Part shown: positions 33,144 to 42,860 of the stretch, one piece after another
Position numbering within the stretch: the first letter of the stretch is position 1
Layout: the number at the start of each line of letters is the position of its first letter
From: Paracoccus alcaliphilus
GTDB taxonomy: Bacteria; Pseudomonadota; Alphaproteobacteria; Rhodobacterales; Rhodobacteraceae
Reading direction: 5' to 3'
Assembly (NCBI RefSeq): GCF_028553725.1
Contig: NZ_CP067124.1
Location: 2,800,001-2,864,000, forward strand
Length of the DNA: 64,000 nt
Made by a program: the position numbers and the translations under genes
Notes under the pieces: generated by a model
What the model was told of the DNA's origin: nothing
Databases searched by the model: none
The model's input: only the letters and a program-made list of their open reading frames with translations

Positions 33144-33371
33144 TCAGTTGGCGGCTCGCCGTGCCTTGGCGAAGCCGCGATCCGTGGCGATGAACCGCTC
33201 CAGCATGGGCACGATGAGCCTGACGGGATCGGCGACGGGCTGGCCGCTCTCGCGGGCCAGCACCTCGGCATAGGCGGTCAGATCGCGGTGAAGCGGCGCG
33301 GGTAGCTCCACCGTCACCTTCACGGGCTTGTCGTCGGGAAGCGGGCCGAGTTTCAGCTTGGTCATGGTCAA
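33144..33371 (-). CDS. DUF2274-family protein
   Basis: A 75-residue protein that follows trbI in many Tn4371-like elements: MTMTKLKLGPLPDDKPVKVTVELPAPLHRDL then LTAYAEVLARESGQPV. It has a ribbon-helix-helix-like feel and may bind DNA or regulate transfer. Its ATG overlaps the trbI stop. The molecular role is not known. Confidence 0.75.
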   Translation of the reverse strand: MTMTKLKLGPLPDDKPVKVTVELPAPLHRDLTAYAEVLARESGQPVADPVRLIVPMLERFIATDRGFAKARRAAN

Positions 33372-34504
33372 CCTCCTGCCGGCTCAAATACAAGGTCGCG
33401 GGTGACGATGATCCTGACCGGGAAGCCGGGCCGGATGGTGAGAGTCGGCGCAACCTGCAACTGGCGCTGCACGATCTGCTGGCCCGCCTGATTGACGGTA
33501 TCCTGCGCCCCGTCGCGGATAGCTCGAACAAGCCGGTCCTCGTCGCTGGTCGCCAGCTCCGTGCCGACTGCGAGCAGCGTGGACAGCCCTGCGGCCTTCA
33601 TCAGATCCCACCAATGGTAATCAACCCCGTCTTCCAGCCCGGCATAGCCGCTGGCGTCCGCGCCCGGCAGGCGCTCAAGGACGATGGAACGGCCACCGGG
33701 CAGGATCAGGCGATTCCACACCAAGAGCACCCTGCGCTGGCCGAAGGTCACGCCGTCATCGTATTGACCGATGATGCGCGTCCCTTGCGGGATCAGGAGC
33801 AGGCTGCCGGTCGGGCTGTCATAGACGTTCTCGGTCACTTGCGCCGTGATCTGGCCCGGCAGGTCCGAGCGGATGCCGGTGATGAGCGCGGCGGGGATCA
33901 CGGCCCCGGCCTGAAGGATGTAGGGCGATGCCGGCGGCGCGACGCGATCCGGCGCGATGGTCTGCCGGTCCACGGGTCCGTTGAGGAAAGCCGCGTGCCG
34001 GTCTTGCGTCGCGGGCTGTCCGCCGAGGCCGAGTCCTGCAAGGCCGGGCATGGACGTTCCTGCCGGCGCTCCCGTGCGTGGGCCGGACTGGAAAAACACG
34101 TTGCTCAAGCGCGCGGCTTCTTCCTCGGCGCGGCGGCGTTCTTCTTCGGGATCGACGGCGGGCGTCGTCATGACGGGCGGCGCGACCGGCTGTCCCCTGT
34201 TCTGCGCGTCGAGGATCGGACGGCCGAGGTCGCCGGGCAGCGCCGGGCCGAGCACCGGCCCCGTATAGTCGCGCGGCAAGCCGGACAGGCCGTCCGCCGT
34301 TGGGCGGTTCTCGGTCGAATAGAGTTCTTCGCCTCCCGGCCCTGCATCGCGGATCTGGAGCGCGTAGATCAGTGCGCCGCCGATGCCGAGCAAGGCGACC
34401 GCGCCGACGCCTGCCAGCATCTTGCGAGACAGGCGGGTGACGCGCGGCGGTTCGGCGCGCAGGCGCATGGGCGCGATGGTGTCGCTGATGGTGTTGTCGG
34501 TCAT
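33368..34504 (-). CDS. trbI: TrbI conjugal transfer protein (VirB10-like)
   Basis: A 378-residue protein starting at the ATG at 34504, overlapping trbG (ATGA). It has a short cytoplasmic start, one transmembrane helix near residues 30 to 46 (GVGAVALLGIGGALIYAL), a Pro-rich linker and a C-terminal beta-barrel domain (GSLLLIPQGTRIIGQYDDGVTFGQRRVLLVW) typical of VirB10. It bridges inner and outer membranes in the type IV secretion channel. Confidence 0.92.
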   Translation of the reverse strand: MTDNTISDTIAPMRLRAEPPRVTRLSRKMLAGVGAVALLGIGGALIYALQIRDAGPGGEELYSTENRPTADGLSGLPRDYTGPVLGPALPGDLGRPILDAQNRGQPVAPPVMTTPAVDPEEERRRAEEEAARLSNVFFQSGPRTGAPAGTSMPGLAGLGLGGQPATQDRHAAFLNGPVDRQTIAPDRVAPPASPYILQAGAVIPAALITGIRSDLPGQITAQVTENVYDSPTGSLLLIPQGTRIIGQYDDGVTFGQRRVLLVWNRLILPGGRSIVLERLPGADASGYAGLEDGVDYHWWDLMKAAGLSTLLAVGTELATSDEDRLVRAIRDGAQDTVNQAGQQIVQRQLQVAPTLTIRPGFPVRIIVTRDLVFEPAGG

Positions 34505-35502
34505 GACGGGGAGCCTCCGGTCGCGCTGGCGGGCTGTGCGGCAGCGGCCTGCGTCGGGTTGATGCGAACGATCCTGACGACCTGCTGGCGGTTGCCGTTG
34601 CCAAGGCGCAGCTCGGCCGCGCCGAACAGGCGGTCCACGATCAGGACGTTCTGGTGGACTCGGCTGTTGACGATCTGCGGTTCGCCATTCGTGCCGAGCA
34701 CGAAAATCGGCGGCATTTCGCCCTGCACGATCCCGGCCGGGAAGACGACATAGACGCGCCGGCCATCGTCGAACACGGAAGCCGGCCGCCATGGCGGGTT
34801 GTCGCCCTGCACGTGCAATGCATAGCGGTAGTTCCGCGCAGCCTCGGCCGGGATGATCGGTGCGGCTGGAACGGTGTGACGCTGGCCGGCAGGCGGTGCG
34901 GGATAGGCCCATGCGACGGCCGGCATGTAGAGTGATTCCCGCGCGCGCAACTCGATCATGTAGGTGCGCCGGTCGGTGGTGACGACAAGGTTGGTGGAAA
35001 TGTCAGGTCGCGTCGGTTTCACGAGGATATGGACGCGGCGGTTCGCACCGCTGCCGCTCTCGGTGTCGCCTATGATCCAGCGGGCGGTGTCGCCGGCCGC
35101 AATCGGCCCCGCGCCTGTCAGGCTCTCGCCCGGCTCCAGCGCAATGGTCGTGATCTGCCCGACTGCGGCATAGACCTGATAGAGCGCGCCTTCCGACCAC
35201 GGATAAATCTGGATTGCATTGTAGTAGCCTTCCCGGCGCGGCTCGACGCGGGCGGCTGCATTGGCGTTCTCGACGCGGCCGGCCGGCGTCCCTGCGGCGG
35301 TTCCTCCACGCGCGACGGTCCATGCAGGGGGCACACGCAAAGGCCGGGGCGTGTTATCGGTTGCCGCCGCCTGCACGGTTGGCAGCGGGGGTACGCTGGC
35401 GTCATAGCTGAATTGCGGCGTCCGGTTGGTGGCGCAGCCTGCGAGCATGGTGGCAGAAAGCAGCACGGCCGCGATTGTGGGGGTGCGGGTGATCGTCCTC
35501 AT
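34501..35502 (-). CDS. trbG: TrbG conjugal transfer lipoprotein (VirB9-like)
   Basis: A 333-residue protein starting at the ATG at 35502. The signal peptide ends in a lipobox (LSATMLAGC), so it is probably a lipoprotein. The C-terminal domain (YRYALHVQGDNPPWRPASVFDDGRRVYVVFP) is the VirB9 outer-membrane core fold that contacts TrbI. ATGA overlaps bind it to trbF and trbI. Confidence 0.92.
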   Translation of the reverse strand: MRTITRTPTIAAVLLSATMLAGCATNRTPQFSYDASVPPLPTVQAAATDNTPRPLRVPPAWTVARGGTAAGTPAGRVENANAAARVEPRREGYYNAIQIYPWSEGALYQVYAAVGQITTIALEPGESLTGAGPIAAGDTARWIIGDTESGSGANRRVHILVKPTRPDISTNLVVTTDRRTYMIELRARESLYMPAVAWAYPAPPAGQRHTVPAAPIIPAEAARNYRYALHVQGDNPPWRPASVFDDGRRVYVVFPAGIVQGEMPPIFVLGTNGEPQIVNSRVHQNVLIVDRLFGAAELRLGNGNRQQVVRIVRINPTQAAAAQPASATGGSPS

Positions 35503-36188
35503 TGGCTCATCTCCCGCGACCACGAAATTGCGTTGACGTAGATGCCGAGCGGATTGGCGCGCAGCCGTTCGGCATCGCGCGGCGGCTGGATGGCGATGGT
35601 CAGGATCGCGGTCCATCGTTCCGTGCTGGAAAGCTGGCCGTTCTCGAAATGGCGTTCGGTCCACGCGACGCGGAAGCTGTTGGGGGACGCCCGGATGACG
35701 CTAGACACCTCGACGGCGACCTGTTGACGGCCGACCTTGGCGAAAGGATCATTGGCGCGGGCGTAGTCGTTGAGCGCCGCCGCCCCGCGATCCGTGGTCC
35801 ATTCGTAGGCGCGAAGCCAGTTCTGGCGGACAATGATCGCGTCGGCCGGGATCGCGCGGACCTGCTCGATGAATCGGCCGAGATGGAAAGCGATCTGCGG
35901 GTCGGTCGGGCGATAATCGGCGGCGGCCGGCGCGACGGTCTGCGCCTGTCCAAGATTGTCCACCTGCACCACCCACGGCACCACGGTCCCGCGCGCGGAT
36001 TGCCAGACCAGCGCCGAGGCGAAGCCGGCCGACAGGATCAGGGAACCGAAGGCCATATAACGCCAGTTCCTCGCCTGCACGCGGGCCGAGCCGATACGCT
36101 CGTCCCATGCCTGCGCGGCCTTCTGATAGGGCGTCTCGGGTTCCGGCGATTTGCCGTAGTGGGTTGCTGGTCGTTTGAAGATGCTCAT
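35499..36188 (-). CDS. trbF: TrbF conjugal transfer protein (VirB8-like)
   Basis: A 229-residue inner-membrane protein with one transmembrane helix near residues 45 to 65 (WRYMAFGSLILSAGFASALVW) and a periplasmic VirB8 domain (FVEVDNLG-like start, WTTDRGAAALNDYA, VAWTERHFENGQL). It nucleates channel assembly. Confidence 0.9.
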   Translation of the reverse strand: MSIFKRPATHYGKSPEPETPYQKAAQAWDERIGSARVQARNWRYMAFGSLILSAGFASALVWQSARGTVVPWVVQVDNLGQAQTVAPAAADYRPTDPQIAFHLGRFIEQVRAIPADAIIVRQNWLRAYEWTTDRGAAALNDYARANDPFAKVGRQQVAVEVSSVIRASPNSFRVAWTERHFENGQLSSTERWTAILTIAIQPPRDAERLRANPLGIYVNAISWSREMSQ

Positions 36189-37546
36189 GAGCGGTCACTT
36201 TCGGAAAGGTTGATGGAGGAACCGGAGCCGTGGCTGTCGCCGGAGCGCACCGCATGGGCGGCCATGGTCGTGCCGTGGTTCATGGCCTGCGAGCGCCGCA
36301 TCCGTTGCGCCCATGCGGGCGGGCTGCCGGCCGGGCCGGATGCTGCTGCGGTGGGATCGGCGCTCGCGCCGCCGACCGTGCCTGCGGTGGATGAGCCGCC
36401 GGTCACACCGAAGGCGGCGCGTGCGCCACCGGAAAAGCTGGACTTGACGCTCTCGGTGGCTTTCGAGACGGCGCGCTTCAAGGGAGAGACGGCGGCCGAG
36501 CCTGCGGCGCGGGCAACACCACCAAGGCCGGAAGCAACACCGACCGCGCCGGACTGGCCGAGCGCGCCGACGCTATAGGCTGCGGTTGCCGCGCCCGCGG
36601 CGGTCGCACCGCCGCGGACGGCCGCGGCCCCACCGGAGAGGGCGGCAGCACCGCCCTTGGCCGCAAGCATAGCCCCGCCGCCAGCGGCGACACCTGCACC
36701 TGCGACCGCAAGGCCGGTTCCCACGGCCGCGCCCGCGCCGAGCTGCGGGCCGCCAGAGACGATGCCGTTGGCGATGCCGGGGCCGAAGATGCCGAGGCCG
36801 AGCAGCGACAGGGCTGCCAGCACAATCGCCATGGCGTCGTCGATGGTCGGGGTTGCCCCGCCGAAACCGGCCGTGAATTGCGAAAATAAGGTGCTGCCGA
36901 TGCCGATGATGACGGCGAGCACCAAGACCTTGATGCCGGACGACACCACATTGCCCAAGACCTTCTCGGCCATGAAGGCGGTCTTGCCGAACAGGCCGAA
37001 GGGGATCAGGACGAAGCCGGCGAGCGTGGTCAGCTTGAACTCGATCAGCGTCACGAAAAGCTGGATGGCGAGGATGAAGAAGGCCAGCACCACCAGCGCC
37101 CATGCAAACAGCAGGCACGCGATCTGGATGAAGTTCTCGAAGAAGCTGATCCAGCCCATCAGGTCGGAAATGGAATCGAGAAGCGGACGGCCGGCGTCGA
37201 GGCCGGTCTGCGCCACGCGGCCCGGCCGCATCAGATCGGTGACGGAAAAGCCGGTGCCCGAGGCCATGAGGCCGAGGCCGGCGAAACTCTCGAAGACGAT
37301 GCGGGCGAGGTTGTTCCAATTGCCGATGATGTAGGCGAAGACGCCGATGAACAGCGTCTTTTTGACCAGCCGCGCGATAATGTCGTCATCCGCGCCCCAT
37401 GCCCAAAAGAGCGCGGCGAGCGTCACGTCGATGACGATCAGCGTTGTGGCGATGAAGGCGACCTCGCCGCCGAGCAGCCCAAAACCACTGTCGATGTAGG
37501 AGGTGAAGACTCCGAGGAAATTGTCGATGACGCCCGTGTTGCCCAT
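36185..37546 (-). CDS. trbL: TrbL conjugal transfer protein (VirB6-like)
   Basis: A 453-residue polytopic inner-membrane protein with at least six hydrophobic helices in the first 280 residues, for example VAFIATTLIVIDVTLAALFWAW and IQIACLLFAWALVVLAFFIL. A long Ala/Gly-rich cytoplasmic tail follows (about 290 to 453). Such tails vary in length between elements. It forms part of the inner channel. Confidence 0.9.
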   Translation of the reverse strand: MGNTGVIDNFLGVFTSYIDSGFGLLGGEVAFIATTLIVIDVTLAALFWAWGADDDIIARLVKKTLFIGVFAYIIGNWNNLARIVFESFAGLGLMASGTGFSVTDLMRPGRVAQTGLDAGRPLLDSISDLMGWISFFENFIQIACLLFAWALVVLAFFILAIQLFVTLIEFKLTTLAGFVLIPFGLFGKTAFMAEKVLGNVVSSGIKVLVLAVIIGIGSTLFSQFTAGFGGATPTIDDAMAIVLAALSLLGLGIFGPGIANGIVSGGPQLGAGAAVGTGLAVAGAGVAAGGGAMLAAKGGAAALSGGAAAVRGGATAAGAATAAYSVGALGQSGAVGVASGLGGVARAAGSAAVSPLKRAVSKATESVKSSFSGGARAAFGVTGGSSTAGTVGGASADPTAAASGPAGSPPAWAQRMRRSQAMNHGTTMAAHAVRSGDSHGSGSSINLSESDRS

Positions 37547-37548
37547 GG

Positions 37549-37815
37549 TCAGCGCGCCTCGCTGCGGTCACGGCCGAGGAAGCGGTCGCGGGATTCAGCC
37601 CAAGCGGCGAGGCAGTCGGCATCGCTTGCGGCGGCCTCGCCGAGCTGCTGGCAACGGCGCAGGCTGGCGCGCAGGGGATCGGGCGGCGGCTGGAGGGCCG
37701 AGGCCGGGAGCGGCGCGGAAGGTTCATCCTTCCGCGCCATGTCGATTGCGGTCACTGTCAAGGCAATCGCAACGAACACCACGGCCCCGAGCCGGGCCAG
37801 CATCTTGCCGTCCAT
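37549..37815 (-). CDS. trbK: TrbK-like entry exclusion protein
   Basis: An 88-residue protein with an N-terminal signal anchor (LGAVVFVAIALTVTAI) and a small outer domain with two cysteines (RRCQQLGEAAASDADC), matching the alternative TrbK type found in Tn4371-like elements. It should block entry of a second similar element. It lies between trbL and trbJ as expected. Confidence 0.8.
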   Translation of the reverse strand: MDGKMLARLGAVVFVAIALTVTAIDMARKDEPSAPLPASALQPPPDPLRASLRRCQQLGEAAASDADCLAAWAESRDRFLGRDRSEAR

Positions 37816-37829
37816 GGCGAGCCTCCCGG

Positions 37830-38606
37830 TCAGTTGTTGCCGTTGTTGAACATCTGCGCGTTGCCCGGCAGGTAGCCGGTGCCGGGTGTCAGGAACCGCT
37901 CGCGCTGGATGCGGCCCTGTTCAGCAGCGGTCGCGCGCTCGGCCTCGGTCAGCGCGTCGGCCCGGCCATTGGCCGAGATGACCGCGATCAGGTCGGAAAG
38001 CTGCTGCGACTGGAGGGCGAGAAGCTGGTTGCCGGCCTGCGTGGCTTGCAGCGCGCCGGTCGCGCCTTGGCTCTGGCCGACCAGCGCGGCCATTTCGGCG
38101 CGGTTGCTGTCGATATTGCCGACCGCTCCCGCCTGCACGCGCATGGCGTCCTGCAAGCTGCCGACCGTGTTCTCCCACCGGCTGCGCGCATCGGCGACAA
38201 GCTGGGCGTCGGTCGCCGAAAGCGAGACATTGCCATATTGCTTCTGGAACGCTTGGTCGATCTGGCCGACCTCGAAGGCGATGTTCTGTGCCTGCCCGAG
38301 AAGCTGCTGCGTGCGCTGGACGCTCTGCTGGAGCTGCTGGAGCGAGGAATATGGCAGGCTCGCCAGATTGCGGGCCTGATTGATGAGCATCTGCGCCTCG
38401 TTCTGGAGGCTCTGAATCTGGTTGTTGATCTGCTCCAGCGTGCGCGCGGCGGTAAGCAGGTTTTGCGCATAGTTGGTCGGGTCATAGACGATCCGGCCGA
38501 AGCCGAATTGTGCATGGGCCGGGCTTGCCAGCATGGGCGAAAGCGCGACGGGCATGGCGAGCGCCAGCGCGAGGGCCGAGGCCCCAACGATCTTGGGATA
38601 GGTCAT
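37830..38606 (-). CDS. trbJ: TrbJ conjugal transfer protein (VirB5-like)
   Basis: A 258-residue secreted protein with a signal peptide ending near SPAHA. It is helical and Gln-rich (QNLLTAARTLEQINNQIQSLQNEAQMLINQARNLASLPYSS), typical of VirB5 minor pilins. It probably sits at the pilus tip and contacts recipients. Its start overlaps the trbE stop. Confidence 0.9.
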   Translation of the reverse strand: MTYPKIVGASALALALAMPVALSPMLASPAHAQFGFGRIVYDPTNYAQNLLTAARTLEQINNQIQSLQNEAQMLINQARNLASLPYSSLQQLQQSVQRTQQLLGQAQNIAFEVGQIDQAFQKQYGNVSLSATDAQLVADARSRWENTVGSLQDAMRVQAGAVGNIDSNRAEMAALVGQSQGATGALQATQAGNQLLALQSQQLSDLIAVISANGRADALTEAERATAAEQGRIQRERFLTPGTGYLPGNAQMFNNGNN

Positions 38607-41095
38607 GGAAGAATCTCCTGTGTGGGGTGGCTATCGAGCGGGGCCGGCGCGGCGGATTCCGGCCGGTCGGCAAGATTGGTGAGGTTCGGGATCAGGTCGG
38701 CCGCCCAATCGACGCCGCGCTCGCGCAGCCATGCGGCGAGGAAGCCGTCGCGGCCGCGTTCGGCGACGATCTGCGCAATGAGGGTCTGGTCGGATTTGGC
38801 GGATGCGGCGCAGAGGGCGAGGCCGACTTCGGACAGGCCAAGCTCGAACAGGCGATTGCCGCGCCGTGACTGGCAGTAATAATCCCGCTTGGGCGTGGCC
38901 CGTGCGAGGATTTCGATCTGCCTGTCATTGAGGCCGAAGCGGCGATAGATGGCCGTGATCTGCGGCTCGATGGCGCGCTCGTTCGGCAGCAAGAGTCGCG
39001 TCGGGCAGCTCTCGATAATCGCGGGCGCGATGTTGCTGCCGTCAATGTCGGACAGGCTTTGTGTGGCGAAGATGACGCTGGCGTTCTTCTTGCGCAGCGT
39101 TTTCAGCCACTCACGGAGCTGGCCGGCGAAACCCTCGTCGTCCAGGGCAAGCCAGCCTTCATCTATGATGAGCAGCGTGGGGCGGCCATCGAGCCGGTCG
39201 CCGATACGATGGAACAGATAAGCAAGCACGGCAGGGGCCGCGCCGGTCCCGACAAGGCCCTCGATCTCGAAGGCTTGCACGTCCGCCGATCCCAAATGCT
39301 CTGTCTCGGCGTCGAGCAGCCGGCCATAGGCACCGCCGACGCAGAACGGACGGAGCGCCTGTTTCAGATCGTTGGATTGCAACAGCACCGCAAGGCCGGT
39401 GATGGTCCGTTCCTCGACCGGCGCGGAAGCGAGCGAAGTCAGCGCCGTCCAAAGGTGTTCCTTGACCTCGGGCGTGATCGCCAGCCCCTCGCGCATGAGG
39501 ATGGCCGCAATCCAGTCCGCCGCCCATGCGCGTTCATAGGTGTCGTGGATGCGGGCAAGTGGCTGGAGCGAAACGGACGCCTCATCTCCTTCCGTGAGGC
39601 CACCGCCCAAATCGTGCCAATCCCCGCCCATGGCGAGCGCGGCGGCGCGGATGCTGCCGCCGAAGTCGAAGGCGAAAACCTGCGATCCCGCATAGCGCCG
39701 GAACTGCAAGGCCATGAGCGCCAGCAGCACGGATTTGCCCGCGCCGGTCGGGCCAACGACAAGGGTGTGTCCTACGTCGCCGACATGGAGACTTAGCCGG
39801 AACGGGGTTGAGCCTTCAGTCTTTCCAAAGAGCAAAGGGGGTGCACCGAAATGCTCGTCCCGTTCCGGCCCCGCCCACACCGCTGAAAGCGGGATCATGT
39901 GGGCGAGATTCAAAGTGCTGATGGGCGGCTGGCGGACATTGGCGTAGGCGTGTCCGGGCAGACTGCCGAGCCATGCGTCAACCGCGTTGACGCTCTCGGG
40001 CATGACGGTGAAGTCACGGCCCTGAACGATCTTCTCGACCAGGCGCAGCTTCTCTTGCGCCACGCGCGGGTCGGCATCCCATACGGTGACGGTCGCCGTG
40101 ACGTAGGCCATGCCCGCCACGTCTGCCCCAAGCTCCTGCAACGCCATGTCGGCGTCGAGCGCCTTGTTCGCCGCGTCGGTGTCCACAAGGGCGGACGCCT
40201 CGTTGGTCATCACCTCTTTCAAGATCGCCGCGATGCTCTTGCGCTTAGCGAACCATTGGCGACGGATGCGGGTCAGCAACCGGGTCGCATCGGTCTTGTC
40301 GAGCAGGATCGCGCGCGTGCCCCACCTGTAGGGGAACGGCAGCCGGTTCATCTCGTCGAGCAGGCCCGGCATCGTTGCGGTCGGGAATCCCACGATGGTC
40401 AGGACGCGCAGATGTGTGTCGCCAAGGCGCGGCTCCAGCCCGCCAGTCAACGGCTGGTCGGCGAGCAGCGCGTCGAGGTGCATCGGCACCTCGGGCACGC
40501 GCACGCGATGGCGGTTGGTTGAGATGGTGGAATGGAGGTAGGTCAGCGTTGCGCCGTCATCCATCCAACGGCACTCGGGCATGAAGCCGTCGAGCAGCGC
40601 CAGCACGCGGTCGGTGCGGTCGATGAAGCCGCGCATCAGCTCCCACGGGTCCACGCCGGTTTTCTCGCGGCCCTCATAGAGCCATGCCTCAGTGCGGGCG
40701 GCTTCCTCGGCCGGGGGCAGCCAGAGGAAGGTGAGGAAGTAGCCGGACACGAAATGCGCGTCCGCTTCCTCGAAACCAGCCTTCCGTTCCGCATCGACCA
40801 GCGCCGACGCGGCATCGGGAAAGCGACTATCGGGATAGGTCGCCGCCTCGCTGCGCTGTGCCTCGACGAAGATGCTCCAGCCGGAGCCGAGACGGCGCAC
40901 GGCGTTGTTGATGCGGCCGGCGACGGCGACCAGCTCGGCCGCGACGGCGGAATCCAGATCGGGGCCGCGAAACTTCGCGGTCCTCTGAAAACTCCCATCC
41001 TTGTTCAAGACGACGCCGGAGCCGACCAGTGCCGCCCATGGCAGATAGTCGGCGAGTCGGGTGGCGGTGCTGCGGTATTCGGCAAGGTTCATCAT
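38603..41095 (-). CDS. trbE: TrbE conjugal transfer ATPase (VirB4-like)
   Basis: An 830-residue protein starting at the ATG at 41095 with GGGAGG upstream. It is the VirB4-type motor. Walker A is LVVGPTGAGKSVLLALM and Walker B is TLLIIDEGWLAL, followed by KKNASVIFATQSLSDI. The N-terminal half is the VirB4 membrane-associated region. It drives pilus assembly and DNA transfer. Confidence 0.94.
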   Translation of the reverse strand: MMNLAEYRSTATRLADYLPWAALVGSGVVLNKDGSFQRTAKFRGPDLDSAVAAELVAVAGRINNAVRRLGSGWSIFVEAQRSEAATYPDSRFPDAASALVDAERKAGFEEADAHFVSGYFLTFLWLPPAEEAARTEAWLYEGREKTGVDPWELMRGFIDRTDRVLALLDGFMPECRWMDDGATLTYLHSTISTNRHRVRVPEVPMHLDALLADQPLTGGLEPRLGDTHLRVLTIVGFPTATMPGLLDEMNRLPFPYRWGTRAILLDKTDATRLLTRIRRQWFAKRKSIAAILKEVMTNEASALVDTDAANKALDADMALQELGADVAGMAYVTATVTVWDADPRVAQEKLRLVEKIVQGRDFTVMPESVNAVDAWLGSLPGHAYANVRQPPISTLNLAHMIPLSAVWAGPERDEHFGAPPLLFGKTEGSTPFRLSLHVGDVGHTLVVGPTGAGKSVLLALMALQFRRYAGSQVFAFDFGGSIRAAALAMGGDWHDLGGGLTEGDEASVSLQPLARIHDTYERAWAADWIAAILMREGLAITPEVKEHLWTALTSLASAPVEERTITGLAVLLQSNDLKQALRPFCVGGAYGRLLDAETEHLGSADVQAFEIEGLVGTGAAPAVLAYLFHRIGDRLDGRPTLLIIDEGWLALDDEGFAGQLREWLKTLRKKNASVIFATQSLSDIDGSNIAPAIIESCPTRLLLPNERAIEPQITAIYRRFGLNDRQIEILARATPKRDYYCQSRRGNRLFELGLSEVGLALCAASAKSDQTLIAQIVAERGRDGFLAAWLRERGVDWAADLIPNLTNLADRPESAAPAPLDSHPTQEILP

Positions 41096-41108
41096 CGACG
41101 CGCCTCCC

Positions 41109-41390
41109 TCACACCGCCAGATGGCCGGGGATGCGCAGATGCCGCCGCCCGACCTCGACAAAGAGGGGATCGCGCTTTGCCGCCCACACGGCCGCGAAAT
41201 GACCGATGGCCCAGATGGCGATGCCGACCAGCCAGAGGCGCAGGCCGAGGCCCACGGCCCCGGCCAGCGTGCCGTTCAGAATCGCGATGGAGCGCGGTGC
41301 GCCGCCGAGCAAAATATGCTCGGTCAGCGCCCGATGGACCGGGACCGTGAACCCCGGCACCGCGTCGAGCTGTTCGAGGCCGCCCGCCAT
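41109..41390 (-). CDS. trbD: TrbD conjugal transfer protein (VirB3-like)
   Basis: A 93-residue protein starting at the ATG at 41390, overlapping the trbC stop (TGATG). It has the VirB3 pattern: VPVHRALTEHILLGGAPRSIAILNGTLAGAVGL and two transmembrane helices. It helps place the pilin for assembly with VirB4. Confidence 0.88.
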   Translation of the reverse strand: MAGGLEQLDAVPGFTVPVHRALTEHILLGGAPRSIAILNGTLAGAVGLGLRLWLVGIAIWAIGHFAAVWAAKRDPLFVEVGRRHLRIPGHLAV

Positions 41391-41722
41391 CAGATGAGCG
41401 CCCCGCCGCCGAACGAGAAGAACGACAGGAAGAAGCTCGACGCCGCGAAGGCGATGGACAGGCCGAACACGATCTGGATCAGCTTGCGAAAGCCGCCGCC
41501 CGTATCGCCGAAGGCCAAAGTCAGGCCGGTCACGATGATGATGATGACGGCGATGATCTTGGCGACCGGCCCTTCGATGGACTGGAGGATGCTTTGGAGC
41601 GGTGCTTCCCACGGCATCGACGAACCGGACGCATGGGCGGCCGGGGCGAGCATGAAGCTGATGACAAGGGTGGATGCGGCGGTCGCGGCGAAGCGATAGC
41701 CGCGCGAAATCGTGCGGATCAT
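41390..41722 (-). CDS. trbC: TrbC pilin (VirB2-like)
   Basis: A 110-residue prepilin. Residues 1 to about 32 are a long signal peptide ending AAHASGS. Two hydrophobic helices follow (VAKIIAVIIIIVTGLTLAF and IAFAASSFFLSFF). It is the major pilus subunit. The TraF-type peptidase at 55326 probably matures and cyclises it. Confidence 0.9.
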   Translation of the reverse strand: MIRTISRGYRFAATAASTLVISFMLAPAAHASGSSMPWEAPLQSILQSIEGPVAKIIAVIIIIVTGLTLAFGDTGGGFRKLIQIVFGLSIAFAASSFFLSFFSFGGGALI

Positions 41723-42714
41723 GAAGATTCTCCTGTGCTGGTGGGGATTGCCAAAGGGATGGGATGCGTGATGCGGTAGTCGCCGTCCGGTCCCAGCCCT
41801 TCGACGCGGGCGAGTTCGGCCAGCCGGCGCGCGGAACCGCGCCCGGAAAGGACGGCAACGAGGTCGATTGTCTCGGCGATCAGGGCGCGCGGGACGGTGA
41901 CGACAGCCTCTTGGATGAGCTGTTCAAGGCGGCGCAGCGCGCCGATGCCGGTGCCTGCATGAATGGTGCCGATCCCGCCCGGATGGCCCGTGCCCCATGC
42001 TTTGAGCAGGTCGAGGGCTTCCGATCCGCGCACCTCGCCGATAGGGATGCGGTCGGGGCGCAGGCGCAGCGAGGACCGGACCAGATCGGAAAGCGTCGCC
42101 ACGCCGTCTTTCGTCCGCATGGCGACAAGGTTGGGCGCGGCGCATTGCAGCTCGCGCGTGTCCTCGATGATGACGACGCGATCCGCCGTCTTCGCCACCT
42201 CGGCGAGCAGCGCATTGGTCAGCGTGGTTTTGCCGGTGCTGGTGCCGCCCGCTACCAAGATATTGGCGCGGGATGCGACGGCTTCGCGCAGCGTTTCCGC
42301 CTGATCGGTGGACATGATGCCCGCCGCCACATAGTCGTCGAGCGTGAACACCGCGACGGCGGGCTTGCGGATGGCGAAGGTCGGGGCAGCGACCACGGGC
42401 GGCAATAGCCCTTCAAACCGCTCCCCGCTCTCGGGCAGTTCGGCCGAGACGCGGGGGCTGCGGGCATGAACCTCCGCGCCGACATGATGCGCGACTAGCC
42501 GAACGATGCGTTCGCCATCGGCGGCGGACAGTCGCTCGCCCGTGTCGGAAAGCCCTTCGGATAGCCGGTCCACCCAAAGGCGACCATCCGGGTTCAGCAT
42601 CACCTCGACGACGGCCGGGTCTTCGAGCAGCCGGGCAATGGCGGGGCCGAGCGCGGTGCGCAACATGCGCGCGCCGCGCGCGATGGATTCCGGTTTTTGG
42701 TGGTTGGTGGTCAT
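41719..42714 (-). CDS. trbB: TrbB conjugal transfer ATPase (VirB11-like)
   Basis: A 331-residue hexameric secretion ATPase. It has Walker [17 protein letters not shown], an Asp box ([10 protein letters not shown]), Walker B and a His box ([16 protein letters not shown]). It is the first gene of the trb operon. The 118 bp upstream carries the repeat shared with traG. Confidence 0.93.
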   Translation of the reverse strand: MTTNHQKPESIARGARMLRTALGPAIARLLEDPAVVEVMLNPDGRLWVDRLSEGLSDTGERLSAADGERIVRLVAHHVGAEVHARSPRVSAELPESGERFEGLLPPVVAAPTFAIRKPAVAVFTLDDYVAAGIMSTDQAETLREAVASRANILVAGGTSTGKTTLTNALLAEVAKTADRVVIIEDTRELQCAAPNLVAMRTKDGVATLSDLVRSSLRLRPDRIPIGEVRGSEALDLLKAWGTGHPGGIGTIHAGTGIGALRRLEQLIQEAVVTVPRALIAETIDLVAVLSGRGSARRLAELARVEGLGPDGDYRITHPIPLAIPTSTGESS

Positions 42715-42832
42715 GTCGGCCCCGTTTCTTCATGGGGCGCGACAGGCAATCCCCAGATCGGGGTCGATTAAGAGAGACCGAAATGCGGCCGGTTCAACAA
42801 GTATCTATGAGGCGGCGGTGATCGGCGGCGAA

Positions 42833-42853
42833 CGGCGGTAAATAGGATGGGTC
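42833..42853 (-). promoter_or_regulatory. Shared repeat upstream of trbB
   Basis: GGCGGTAAATAGGATGGGTC here matches GGCGGCAAATAGGACGGGTC at 45441-45460 with two changes. It lies about 120 bp before trbB. The second copy lies about 100 bp before traG. It is likely a common transfer-gene control element. Confidence 0.6.
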
Positions 42854-42860
42854 CGAATAC